Shown: positions 55,005 to 62,839 of the stretch, in pieces
How the letters are laid out: each line of letters opens with the position of its first letter
How positions within the stretch are numbered: the stretch's first letter is position 1
NCBI RefSeq assembly: GCF_023657595.1
Contig: NZ_CP098323.1
Location: 1,450,001 to 1,514,000, forward strand
Direction: 5' to 3'
Source of the DNA: Cytobacillus firmus
Lineage (GTDB): Bacteria; Bacillota; Bacilli; Bacillales; Cytobacillaceae
DNA: 64,000 nt
Notes under the pieces: generated by a model
What the model was told of the DNA's origin: nothing
The model's input: only the letters and a program-made list of their open reading frames with translations
The model's database searches: none
Translations under genes and position numbers: made by a program

Positions 55005-56492
55005 TTGGAATGGATTTTTTATCTATACCTGATAAATACGTTTTTTATCTTAATCATAGCAATTCGGGATGTGCGTAGGCCTGCCAAGGTTTTGAATTGG
55101 ATAATAATCGTCCTTCTTTTTCCTATCATTGGTTTCTTGCCTTACCTTAGCATATCAAATCCTAAGTTTATTCATCGGAAAAGATTGACCTCTTCTAAAA
55201 GTGAATCTAATAAATTACCTGATACATTTGGTGATTCAGCATCGGTAATCGCCGATGCTTTACGGCACTTCACTGTGAATGGGCTACGAACGGGCCAAGT
55301 CCAAGTATTTGACAATGGAATAGCAAAATATGAACAACTCATTGAATCTCTCCAAAAAGCCCAAAAAACGATTGATCTGGAATATTTCATATTTAGGAAT
55401 GACCAAATTGGTAGTAGCATCACGGAACTGCTAATCGAAAAAGCAGTAAACGGAGTGCGGGTTCGTTTTATGAGAGATGGTTTGGGGAGTTATAAATTTC
55501 CGCGTGAAAAAATCCGACAGATGGTCGAAGCAGGGGTAGAATGCCGTACAATATTTCCTTTACGATTTCCTTGGATCTTTTCTTATTGGAATTATCGGGA
55601 TCATTGTAGAATTGTCACAATTGACGAAAAAGTAGCTTTTACTGGATGCATGAACGTAGGATATGAATATACAGGATTGAAGCCTGACGTTGGCTTCTGG
55701 CGGGATACCCACTTGCAAATCATAGGAGATGCATTGGTCGATTTACAGACTGTCTTTGATGTTCATTGGACTATGGCAGTGCCGGAAAAAATAAAATCAA
55801 AAACTAACCCGAAAACAAAGTCTGATGTAATCAATCCAATCGGCAGAGAAGATCATGTCAGATGGTCAGCCGAATTGGGATCAGAGTTGAGCACCCTAGA
55901 TTATAATGAGATAGACATATCGCCAAAAACAAGGACATTGCAAAAAGCGTATATCCATACGTTGGAAGGAAACCCTGGAATTCCTACCCCATTTATTCGT
56001 CAGACTTACTTTATATGTATAACACAGGCGACTAAGACTATTGATATAACAACACCCTATTTTGTACCGGAAACAGATATTATCATGGCATTAAAGACAG
56101 CGGTAGCTCGAGGTGTGAGCGTAAGATTGCTGGTTCCTCGCCACAATAATCAAAAAATCGTGGGATTTGCAAGTCGTACTTATTATGGGGAACTTTTAGA
56201 AGCCGGTGTACAAATCTACCAGTACGACAAAGGAATGATTCATACCAAGGTGTTGACTATAGATGAGGAGATTGCTGCCGTAGGCTCAGCAAACTATGAT
56301 ATGAGAAGTTTTCGCCTGAATTATGAGGTATGTCAAGTCTTGTACAGTGCAGATGTGGCGAGGGAACTCACAGATCAGTTCGAACGTGATCTAATTGACT
56401 CTATTCCATTAAATATTGAAGACTTGCTGGAACGACCCCTGACCGAGCGGATTGTTGAACAGAGTGCCCGCCTGTTTTCTCCATTATTATAA
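55005..56492 (+). CDS. cls: cardiolipin synthase-like phospholipase D protein
   Basis: A membrane enzyme that joins phosphatidylglycerols to cardiolipin (or a related PLD transferase), 495 residues. Two N-terminal membrane segments (FYLYLINTFFILIIAI, NWIIIVLLFPIIGFLPYL) are followed by two HKD motifs. The second is canonical (MIHTKVLTIDEEIAAVGSANYDMRS). The first reads DHCRIVTIDEKVAFTGCMNVG, with Arg in place of the usual Lys. TTG start at 55005 set by GGGAGG. It lies in the element, possibly acquired or a host gene kept between remnants. Confidence 0.88.
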   Translation: MEWIFYLYLINTFFILIIAIRDVRRPAKVLNWIIIVLLFPIIGFLPYLSISNPKFIHRKRLTSSKSESNKLPDTFGDSASVIADALRHFTVNGLRTGQVQVFDNGIAKYEQLIESLQKAQKTIDLEYFIFRNDQIGSSITELLIEKAVNGVRVRFMRDGLGSYKFPREKIRQMVEAGVECRTIFPLRFPWIFSYWNYRDHCRIVTIDEKVAFTGCMNVGYEYTGLKPDVGFWRDTHLQIIGDALVDLQTVFDVHWTMAVPEKIKSKTNPKTKSDVINPIGREDHVRWSAELGSELSTLDYNEIDISPKTRTLQKAYIHTLEGNPGIPTPFIRQTYFICITQATKTIDITTPYFVPETDIIMALKTAVARGVSVRLLVPRHNNQKIVGFASRTYYGELLEAGVQIYQYDKGMIHTKVLTIDEEIAAVGSANYDMRSFRLNYEVCQVLYSADVARELTDQFERDLIDSIPLNIEDLLERPLTERIVEQSARLFSPLL

Positions 56493-56613
56493 GTTGAAAA
56501 AACCGGTATTTTTTATCTTTCTGATTTTAATTTAGCTTGCATGTTGTAATATAAATATTTTAAAACATGAGGTTTTTTGAAATCGAGTGAAATATAAAAT
56601 GGAGGAATAAACT

Positions 56614-57297
56614 TTGAGTGAAGTTTTTTTGGGTTTACTGACAATCAAAGTCATAGTAGGTTTTGTCACCTTATTTTTTATCATTATCATAACAGGTAGA
56701 ACATCTATCTCTCAGTTAACCCCGTTTCATTTAGTTTTTGTATTAGTGCTTGGAGATTTTTTAGGAAATACCATTTATGAAAATAAGGTAGGGATTTTTC
56801 ACTTTTTATATGCCATCGGATTGTGGACGCTTCTCATGTTGGGGATAGAGTTCTTGACTCTAAAAAATAAATCGACACGTTCTCTCTTATTGGGCGATCC
56901 TAACATCATTATTCGGGATGGTGTAATGGATAGAAAGTTACTTAAAAAGAACAAATTGGATGTAAATCAAGTATTAAGTATACTTCGACAAAATCAGGTT
57001 TTTTCTGTTCGCGAAGTCAAATACGGTATATTGGAAGCTAATGGGCAAATAAGTATATTATTACAATCGAAGTATCAAAAACCAGACAAGCAAGATCTCA
57101 GTCTTCTAGAAAGTTCAGTATACCTCCCAACAGCGTTAATTATAGATGGGGAAGTATTAAGGGATAATTTACATGAACTCGGATTTGATCAACAGTGGTT
57201 AGATAATCAATTAACTACCAATGGCTATGATAATGTTAAACGTATACTCTACGCAGATTGGCGAGAGAATGAAGGAATTCATATTAGTCCATTTTAA
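56614..57297 (+). CDS. DUF421 (YetF/YcaP-like) membrane protein
   Basis: A 227-residue protein with three membrane helices (TIKVIVGFVTLFFIIIITG, PFHLVFVLVLGDFLGNTIY, FHFLYAIGLWTLLMLGIEFL) and the DUF421 C-terminal domain (LLGDPNIIIRDGVMDRKLLKKNKLDVNQVLSILRQNQVFSVREVKYGILEANGQISIL). TTG start after GGAGGA. Related YetF-type genes are induced in sporulation or membrane stress. It follows the cls-like gene by 121 bp; possibly one transcript. Confidence 0.88.
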   Translation: MSEVFLGLLTIKVIVGFVTLFFIIIITGRTSISQLTPFHLVFVLVLGDFLGNTIYENKVGIFHFLYAIGLWTLLMLGIEFLTLKNKSTRSLLLGDPNIIIRDGVMDRKLLKKNKLDVNQVLSILRQNQVFSVREVKYGILEANGQISILLQSKYQKPDKQDLSLLESSVYLPTALIIDGEVLRDNLHELGFDQQWLDNQLTTNGYDNVKRILYADWRENEGIHISPF

Positions 57298-57421
57298 AAT
57301 TTTATTATGGTATTATCATATGTTTGTGAATGGGCATTTGGATTTTAAATATTCATTTAGTGTTTTTATAAAAAATGAAACAGAGAATATGTATCTCGAC
57401 TCTTATTTGAAATTTAAAATG

Positions 57422-57580
57422 TTATCTGCATTTTGATTGATACTTGAAAATTAATTTATCAAGAGATTGACTGTTTCTTATAGTTTCAGGGTCATCTAAC
57501 CCTTTTCTTAATCCGGTTTCAATAAGCACTTTTCTATAAAATTTAATCTTTTTTCTAAGCTCTCGGCAGAAACGACACAT
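57422..57580 (-). CDS. Spo0E-like aspartyl-phosphate phosphatase
   Basis: A 52-residue protein with ATG at 57580 after AAAGGAG (7-base spacing). It starts MCRFCRELRKKIKFYRKVL and carries the Spo0E hallmark SQSLDKLIFKYQ (the S-Q-x-L-D motif). These small proteins dephosphorylate Spo0A-P and hold back sporulation. It is single, on the minus strand, with no nearby partner. Confidence 0.82.
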   Translation of the reverse strand: MCRFCRELRKKIKFYRKVLIETGLRKGLDDPETIRNSQSLDKLIFKYQSKCR

Positions 57581-57718
57581 TATTTTGCTCCTTTAAATGA
57601 TAAAAGTCAGAAACTATTATTGCAGATAAAGGATAAATATTTAATGATTTCGACAAAACCTCACAATAAACGGCAAAAGTATTGCGGGGACAAAGAAAGA
57701 TTCAGTAAAAATAGTAAA

Positions 57719-57753
57719 ACCCATGAGTTGGGTCCGGCGGTTAACTCATGGGT
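57719..57753. repeat. perfect 11-bp inverted repeat with repeated GGGTCC
   Basis: ACCCATGAGTT/AACTCATGGGT, 13-base loop; GGGTCCGGCG in the loop is echoed by GGGTCCAGCG just after the right arm. No T-run, so not a typical terminator. The surrounding 57581-57918 region has no gene. Confidence 0.6.
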
Positions 57754-57918
57754 CCAGCGAGATGGAGTATAACATCTACTTAATTATAAAATACCTCTCG
57801 ATGTAAAAAAGTGAACTTTCAGTGAATTTTTTTGATAAAAGAAGTAGAGAAGAGATGCAAAAAAGCCAGGATTTCTCCCAGCCCAGCCGCTTAAATTATA
57901 TCATGGGAGGGAATCTGA

Positions 57919-58131
57919 ATGAAAGAAGCTGCCAGGCTAAAAACAATCGAAATAAACCCTAGGACAAACAGACTGGAAATAGATATAATGGAACAAAAAG
58001 GAAGCTTTGCTGTGGTGGTGTGTGAGGGAAAAGCTCGATTAACGGAGTTGCCTGCGCATGGTGAAACGGAGATTATTACACATCAGGGCAAAGTAAAGAG
58101 GGTCAAGTTTGATGAGGGGGAAGATTTTTGA
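57919..58131 (+). CDS. small phage-type protein (70 aa)
   Basis: A 70-residue protein with GGGAGGG before the ATG. Sequence RLKTIEINPRTNRLEIDIMEQKGSFAVVVCEG and HQGKVKRVKFDEGEDF suggest a small beta-rich phage protein; I cannot name the family. It overlaps the following gene by 4 bp (TTGA). Confidence 0.55.
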   Translation: MKEAARLKTIEINPRTNRLEIDIMEQKGSFAVVVCEGKARLTELPAHGETEIITHQGKVKRVKFDEGEDF

Positions 58132-58502
58132 TTGGACTACTAAAAAAAATTAGATTATGGCTTAGCAGAAAAGAAAATATAGTCATAATTATTGGTGCTG
58201 TTTTTGCTATAACAGCAATAGCCACACCTTTTACAATACTAGTTAAAACAGGGTGGAATATTAGCTACGATCAATTTGATAAGTTGGGAGTAGTAGGTGA
58301 CTTTTTCGGTGGAACGACAGTAGGTCTACTATCTCTAGCGAGTATTATCTTTGTTATAGCAGCAATTGTAATGCAAAAAGAAGAGCTAGCCTTACAAAGA
58401 GAAGAAGTTAGAAAAACAAGAGAAGAATACGAAGTAACAAATCAAACGATGAAAAAGCAACAATTTGAGAATACATTCTTCAATATGTTAAAAGTTCTTT
58501 AA
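58128..58502 (+). pseudogene. PutAbiC-like abortive-infection gene, 3' truncated
   Basis: A 124-residue start of a membrane protein: one helix IVIIIGAVFAITAIATPFTIL, then GVVGDFFGGTTVGLLSLASIIFVIAAIVMQKEELALQREEVRKTREEYE and QQFENTFFNMLKVL. This is the characteristic N-terminus of putative phage abortive-infection (PutAbiC) proteins, which are normally much longer. It stops at 58502, where sequence of a phage tail gene begins in another frame. Probably non-functional. Confidence 0.65.
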
Positions 58503-58503
58503 G

Positions 58504-58593
58504 CTATTTCCTGGAACTACTCAAGTAACAAGCAGGACAACAGATGAAGCCAATACAGCGATTCAAGCGGAATTTGTGGAAAGGTGGATTTAA
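58504..58593 (+). pseudogene. phage distal-tail protein C-terminal fragment
   Basis: An open stretch in the frame leading to TAA at 58593 encodes LFPGTTQVTSRTTDEANTAI then QAEFVERWI, the sort of end seen in siphovirus distal tail (Dit) proteins. It lies 3 bp before the tail-associated gene, its normal position in phage tail clusters. The rest of the gene is missing. Confidence 0.5.
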
Positions 58594-58596
58594 ACC

Positions 58597-60672
58597 ATGA
58601 TCTTTATTTTAGACAATGCAGAAAATGTGGTAGCATCTTTAAACAATGATGTTCCAGATGCTTGCCTATTTTTCAATGATATTATGACTGAACGCTTGAA
58701 TGATGGATACCTTGCATACGAATTTGAAGTTCCTGCTGATCACCCTGATTCTGAATACCTTGTTGAAGATGGTTATCTAATCCGAAAAGGCTTAGATGAT
58801 CATCTTCTTTTATTTCAAATTTCAAGGATAGAAGATACCGTGATGACCAAGGTTTGAAGAAATATATTTATGCTGAATATGGTTGGGAGGAACTGAATAA
58901 AACGATCATTAGGCCTTCTTCATTCTTTGGAAGAACAGCAGAAGGTGCCATGAATGATGCCTTACTCGACACACGTTGGGAAGTAGGAATTGTGGAATGG
59001 TTTGGCACAAAAGATTTTTTGATAGTCATATCACTTCTCTTGCTTTCCTTCATGAAATAAAAGATGCCTTTGGCGGTGAACTTCGTTTCAGGGTAGAGAT
59101 GCATAATGGGAAGATTTCAGGAAGGTTTGCAGATCTTCTTATAAAACGAGGTGAAGATGCCGGGAAAACCTTCACCTATGAAAAAGACCTTGTTGGTGTT
59201 AGAAGAATTGCCGATAGATCGACTGTATTTACGGCCCTGATCGGTGTTGGAAAAGGGAATGAAACCGGGCTGACATTAAACTTTTCAAATGAAGTAAGAT
59301 CAAAGGCTTCCGGTGATGCTTTTGACAAGCCAGCTGGTCAAGATTGGGTTGGTGATCCTGAATCCCTGCAAAGATGGGGGCATAGGGATAAAAACGGAAA
59401 TCTAAAACATTTATTCGGAACTTTTGAATATGATACTGATCAGCCTGGGGTCCTTCTAGATAGAACTTGGGAAAAACTTCAGGAAATCAAGAATGGGGTA
59501 ATGAACTATGAAGTGCTTGTTGCCCTTCTTGAAAACGTTGAAGGGTATGAGCATGAAAAAATTCGGATTGGTGACACGGTTCTTGTTCAGGATCTTTCTT
59601 TTAAGCCTGCATTAATGCTTAAAGCTCGAGTTCTTGAAATGACAAGATCCTTTACTAATCCTGAAAATGACAAAGTTGTCCTGGGACAATTCCTTCCTGC
59701 TGTTTCAAATGCTGATGAAAATATAAAAATGCTGCAATCTGTTCTTTTAAAAAAAGAAAAGGAATGGGAGAGGGTTCCGGGTGCAAATGAAATAACCTAT
59801 ACAGATGGAAATACAGTAGAAAGCCTGAAGCCTGCACAAGCTGGTGCTGATGTTACTGGGGATAATACTGCAAAAAATACCGAAAATGTAGGTTCTACAC
59901 CTGCTGCTACAATAGAGCAGAATGCAAACAATGCAATTCAAAAGGGAGTTGCTTATACTAACGGTTGGAATTTTGACGATGCAAACGGGGTGACAATTAC
60001 CCGGTCAGACAACTTGGTTCGGGTTGTGGAAAGTGCAACAGACGGAATTAAAATACAACGCCGGGATGATGTACTATCCGCATGGCAAGATGTTTTCTTT
60101 GTAGATACATTAGGAAAGCTGCAAATTGCAGGTGATCTAGTCGGTGGGAGTAGTATTGACGTTTCAACAGATGTAAAAGTAGGTCAAAACGTTTATCTGC
60201 AACATGCCTTTGAGGATCGAGTCAATGAAAAGGGAGTTATTTTTTATGATCCTGCACTAGGTGGCGGTTTTGATACAAGGATTGTCGGAACATACCTGAA
60301 GTTAGATATAATATGCAACAATCTTATTTCTTTATATACAAGTATTTTTGATGTATATGCTAGCACGTTAAGACTCCAAGGAGATACACAACTTTTTATC
60401 AATTCTAAACAACCAAAGCAAAGCGTGCCAGAACAAGGTTTTTGCGGTGTCGGGGGAATGGATTCTGCCGGAATAACGACTGCTGTCGCTGGAACAGGAG
60501 TTAATTTTAAAGTAAAAAAACCTATACACCTTCATCAATCACACTTTCAGCAACATCAAGCAATGCATCGCCTACAACGATAAATATAACGCCAGACGGA
60601 TTTTGGCTGTATGTTAATGGGAATGGTGTTGATGGAGGCTACTATTATTGGCGCGGAACCTATCAAGCATAA
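58597..60672 (+). pseudogene. prophage tail-tip/endopeptidase protein, three frameshifts
   Basis: The N-terminal part (58597) carries the phage minor structural fold (MIFILDNAENVVASLNND). The reading frame shifts near 58840 (one base missing before GTGATGACC), near 59015-59020 (six T where seven restore DFFDSHITS) and near 60514-60520 (seven A where eight restore VKKTYTPSSITLS). With those three bases restored the gene reads 692 residues without a stop, including the Prophage_tail region (IKDAFGGELRFRVEMHNGKISG) and a C-terminal domain ending WRGTYQA. It belongs to the tail tip of a siphovirus. Either a decayed prophage gene or homopolymer base-calling errors. Confidence 0.8.
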
Positions 60673-60684
60673 GGAGTGAAAAAT

Positions 60685-60990
60685 TTGATAAAAAAATTGA
60701 TAGACAAAAATTTGACTATCCAATGTAAAACATGTGGATTTGAAAACAACATAGATGTTACTGGAGTAAATAAGCAATACATTGCTGAATTTGAAGAGTA
60801 TGAAAATCTTGCTGTGGTATGTCCAAACCCAGAATGTAAAAGTATTGAAGTTTTCAATATGAACATTCCAGTCAATGATACTGATGAAACTTTTGAAACA
60901 GGAGAATTGCCTGTTGAAGAAGAAATCCAGCGATATTATTTAAGGTTATTAATACGAGAGATTCGAGAAGATTTTGTAGGTCTTACGTAA
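60685..60990 (+). CDS. small phage protein with zinc ribbon
   Basis: A 101-residue protein; TTG at 60685 has AAGGAG 8 bases upstream (a GTG at 60676 overlaps it). Zinc-ribbon cysteines are CKTCG and CPNPEC. The acidic C-terminal half has PVNDTDETFETGELPVEEE. It lies between the tail and lysis genes of the prophage remnant. Function unknown. Confidence 0.6.
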   Translation: MIKKLIDKNLTIQCKTCGFENNIDVTGVNKQYIAEFEEYENLAVVCPNPECKSIEVFNMNIPVNDTDETFETGELPVEEEIQRYYLRLLIREIREDFVGLT

Positions 60991-61029
60991 GGCATGGCTT
61001 TTTTACTTTCCTTTAAGGGGGGATGATGA

Positions 61030-61312
61030 GTGTCACAGGAGGCCGATGCAGTGGATATCTGGGAAACAGAAAATCCAAAATGATTTAGCTGAATTGAAGG
61101 AGAACGACGAAAAGCAACAAAGTGAAATTAATGAATTAAGAAGAATCACAGACTTTCATGAAAGAGACATTAAAGATATAAAAGACACACTCAGGGAAAT
61201 TAAAGATGACACAAAATGGTTACGGCGATCGATTACAAATGCGCTCATTGTGGCATTAGTCGGTGGAGCTGTGGCTATTTTTTATGCAGCAATTAAGATG
61301 GGAGGAAGCTAA
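61030..61312 (+). pseudogene. xhlA: phage lysis protein XhlA, one extra A
   Basis: The start GTG 61030 (AAGGGGGG upstream) begins VSQEADAVDIWETE; one extra A in the run at 61070-61073 shifts the frame into a stop. Removing it gives a 93-residue XhlA-type protein: EIQNDLAELKENDEKQQSEINELRRITDFHERDIKDIKDTLREIKDDTKWLRRSITNALIVALVGGAVAIFY, a coiled coil and a C-terminal membrane helix. As written, translation could start at ATG 61046 with a site only 3 bases away. Acts with the holin. Confidence 0.78.
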
Positions 61313-61314
61313 AA

Positions 61315-61566
61315 ATGTACGAACAACCGAAAACGTGGAAAGATTGGGCCATCCTTTTAAGCGGGTGGCTTTCTTTATTTGCCCTAGGATTAAAGGCTGT
61401 TTTCAGTGTAGACATAACTCCCTTTGCCAGTGAAATTGCTAACTTCATTTTATTGACTATTTTCATTGCGGTAAATGCCTGGACAGTATGGAAAAACACA
61501 TATGCCAGCAAAAAAGCAAAACAACAGAAAAAGGCGCTGCAAGCACAAGGCTTGATTAAGAAATAA
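61315..61566 (+). CDS. phage holin
   Basis: An 83-residue holin: basic tails and two hydrophobic segments (WAILLSGWLSLFALGLKAVF and EIANFILLTIFIAVNAWTVW). C-terminus is lysine-rich (KKAKQQKKALQAQGLIKK). It immediately follows xhlA and precedes the amidase gene, so the three form a lysis cassette. A terminator (61565-61588) overlaps its stop. Confidence 0.85.
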   Translation: MYEQPKTWKDWAILLSGWLSLFALGLKAVFSVDITPFASEIANFILLTIFIAVNAWTVWKNTYASKKAKQQKKALQAQGLIKK

Positions 61567-61588
61567 GCTGCCCAGTGGGTGGCTTTTT
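61565..61588 (+). terminator. terminator after the holin gene
   Basis: AAGCTGCCC/GGGTGGCTT (two wobble pairs), then TTTTTC. Confidence 0.65.
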
Positions 61589-61640
61589 CTTATGTATTGA
61601 AATTGAATGATTGTTATGTAAGGGAAAAGGGAGGTAGAAA

Positions 61641-61664
61641 ATGCAGCTAATTTCGTTTAAGTAA
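61641..61664 (+). other. mini-ORF MQLISFK upstream of the amidase
   Basis: ATG-CAG-CTA-ATT-TCG-TTT-AAG-TAA, with GGGAGG seven bases upstream, followed by a run of ten A residues (61664-61673 region). Could be a leader peptide, a start of a decayed gene or chance. Confidence 0.35.
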
Positions 61665-61688
61665 AAAAAAAATTAGAGGTGATTGAAC

Positions 61689-62378
61689 ATGGTAAAAATA
61701 TTTATCGATCCAGGTCATGGTGGATCAGATCCAGGCGCAGTAGGTAATGGACTTCAAGAAAAGAATTTAACATTACAGATTGCAACTCGCATTAAAAATA
61801 TTTTAACCCTTGAATATGATAATGTTTCAATTCATATGAGCCGTAAAGGAGATCAAACTGTTTCCTTATCTGAACGTACAAATGCTGCCAATGCATGGGG
61901 GGCTGATTTCTTCCTGTCAGTCCACATTAATGCAGGTGGAGGAACTGGCTATGAAGACTATGTTTACCCAGGTGTATGGGCGCCAACAACCACATATCAA
62001 AATAATATCCATGCTGAAGTAATTAAGTTGGTTGACTTCTATGATAGAGGCAAAAAGCAAGCAAATTTCCATGTACTACGGGAAACAAGCATGCCAGCAC
62101 TTTTAACGGAAAATGGTTTTATTGACAATACTAATGATGCTACTAAATTAAAATCAAGTACTTTCATTGAAAATCTTGCCCGTGGCCATGTAAATGGAAT
62201 TGTGAAGAGTTTTAACCTTCCGAAGAAAAGTGCAGCAGTTTATCACACTGTTGTTTCTGGTGATACTGTTTATTCCTTAAGTAGGACTTACGGTAGCACT
62301 GTACAGCAAATTAAAGATTGGAATAACCTTGATGATAATTACACTATTTATGTAGGACAAGTACTTCGAGTGAAATAG
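61689..62378 (+). CDS. N-acetylmuramoyl-L-alanine amidase (phage endolysin) with LysM
   Basis: A 229-residue endolysin. Amidase_3 catalytic domain: zinc ligands in FIDPGHGGSDPGAVGNGLQEKNLTL, SVHINAGGGTGYEDYVYPG and the Glu in ALLTENGFIDN. One LysM repeat closes it (HTVVSGDTVYSLSRTYGSTVQQIKDWNNLDDNYTIYVGQVLRVK). The ATG at 61689 has GAGGTG 7 bases upstream. It cuts peptidoglycan at the end of the phage cycle; no signal peptide, so export depends on the holin. Confidence 0.93.
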   Translation: MVKIFIDPGHGGSDPGAVGNGLQEKNLTLQIATRIKNILTLEYDNVSIHMSRKGDQTVSLSERTNAANAWGADFFLSVHINAGGGTGYEDYVYPGVWAPTTTYQNNIHAEVIKLVDFYDRGKKQANFHVLRETSMPALLTENGFIDNTNDATKLKSSTFIENLARGHVNGIVKSFNLPKKSAAVYHTVVSGDTVYSLSRTYGSTVQQIKDWNNLDDNYTIYVGQVLRVK

Positions 62379-62387
62379 ATTGAAATA

Positions 62388-62413
62388 ACCTTTCTCATTC
62401 GAGAGGGGTCTTT
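62388..62413 (+). terminator. terminator after the amidase
   Basis: ACCTTTCTC/GAGAGGGGT (two wobble pairs), then CTTTCTCTT. Confidence 0.6.
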
Positions 62414-62473
62414 CTCTTATAAACTCCTGTTTCATTAAATTGTTTAACGAAATTAGGGAAATAGCGAAAGTTT

Positions 62474-62667
62474 CTACCTTACAACCTCAGAAAATTCCCC
62501 TTGATCTAACTTTGGAAAGTGATTTAAATGCTCACAAGGAAGATGAGTAAGGTAGTACATTGAATCCATAATAACGAATCCATAATAACTTTTTCACCTA
62601 ACTTTAGTTCTTCCATACATAGATTACAATGTGGAATCATGTAACCATTATTATCGTATATTCTCAT
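62474..62667 (-). pseudogene. small cysteine-containing protein broken by a 14-bp tandem duplication
   Basis: ATG at 62667, GGGGAG upstream. The frame reads MRIYDNNGYMIPHCNLCMEE, then enters two head-to-tail copies of TGAATCCATAATAA/CGAATCCATAATAA (62561-62574 and 62575-62588, given on the plus strand) and stops early. Taking out one copy restores a 59-residue protein with MYYLTHLPCEHLNHFPKLDQ at the end. The cysteine/histidine pattern suggests a small metal-binding protein of unknown function. Confidence 0.65.
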
Positions 62668-62839
62668 ATTAAACACTCCCCTTCATTCTGTACATTAGCT
62701 GTATAGGAGAAAAGCCCTTGTGTCTAATTTGTGAAAAATTTCTAATAATATCAATATTTTAACCCAAGTTTTCTATTGTTGCGTATAAATTCTTCCCTGA
62801 AACAAAAACTAAAAGAAATGATTAAAGGGTAGGTCACAA

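Noticed and set aside
58976..59060. Independent gene start at 58976
   Set aside because: Its first 15 codons are out of frame with the tail protein; the true frame enters after the T-run at 59015.
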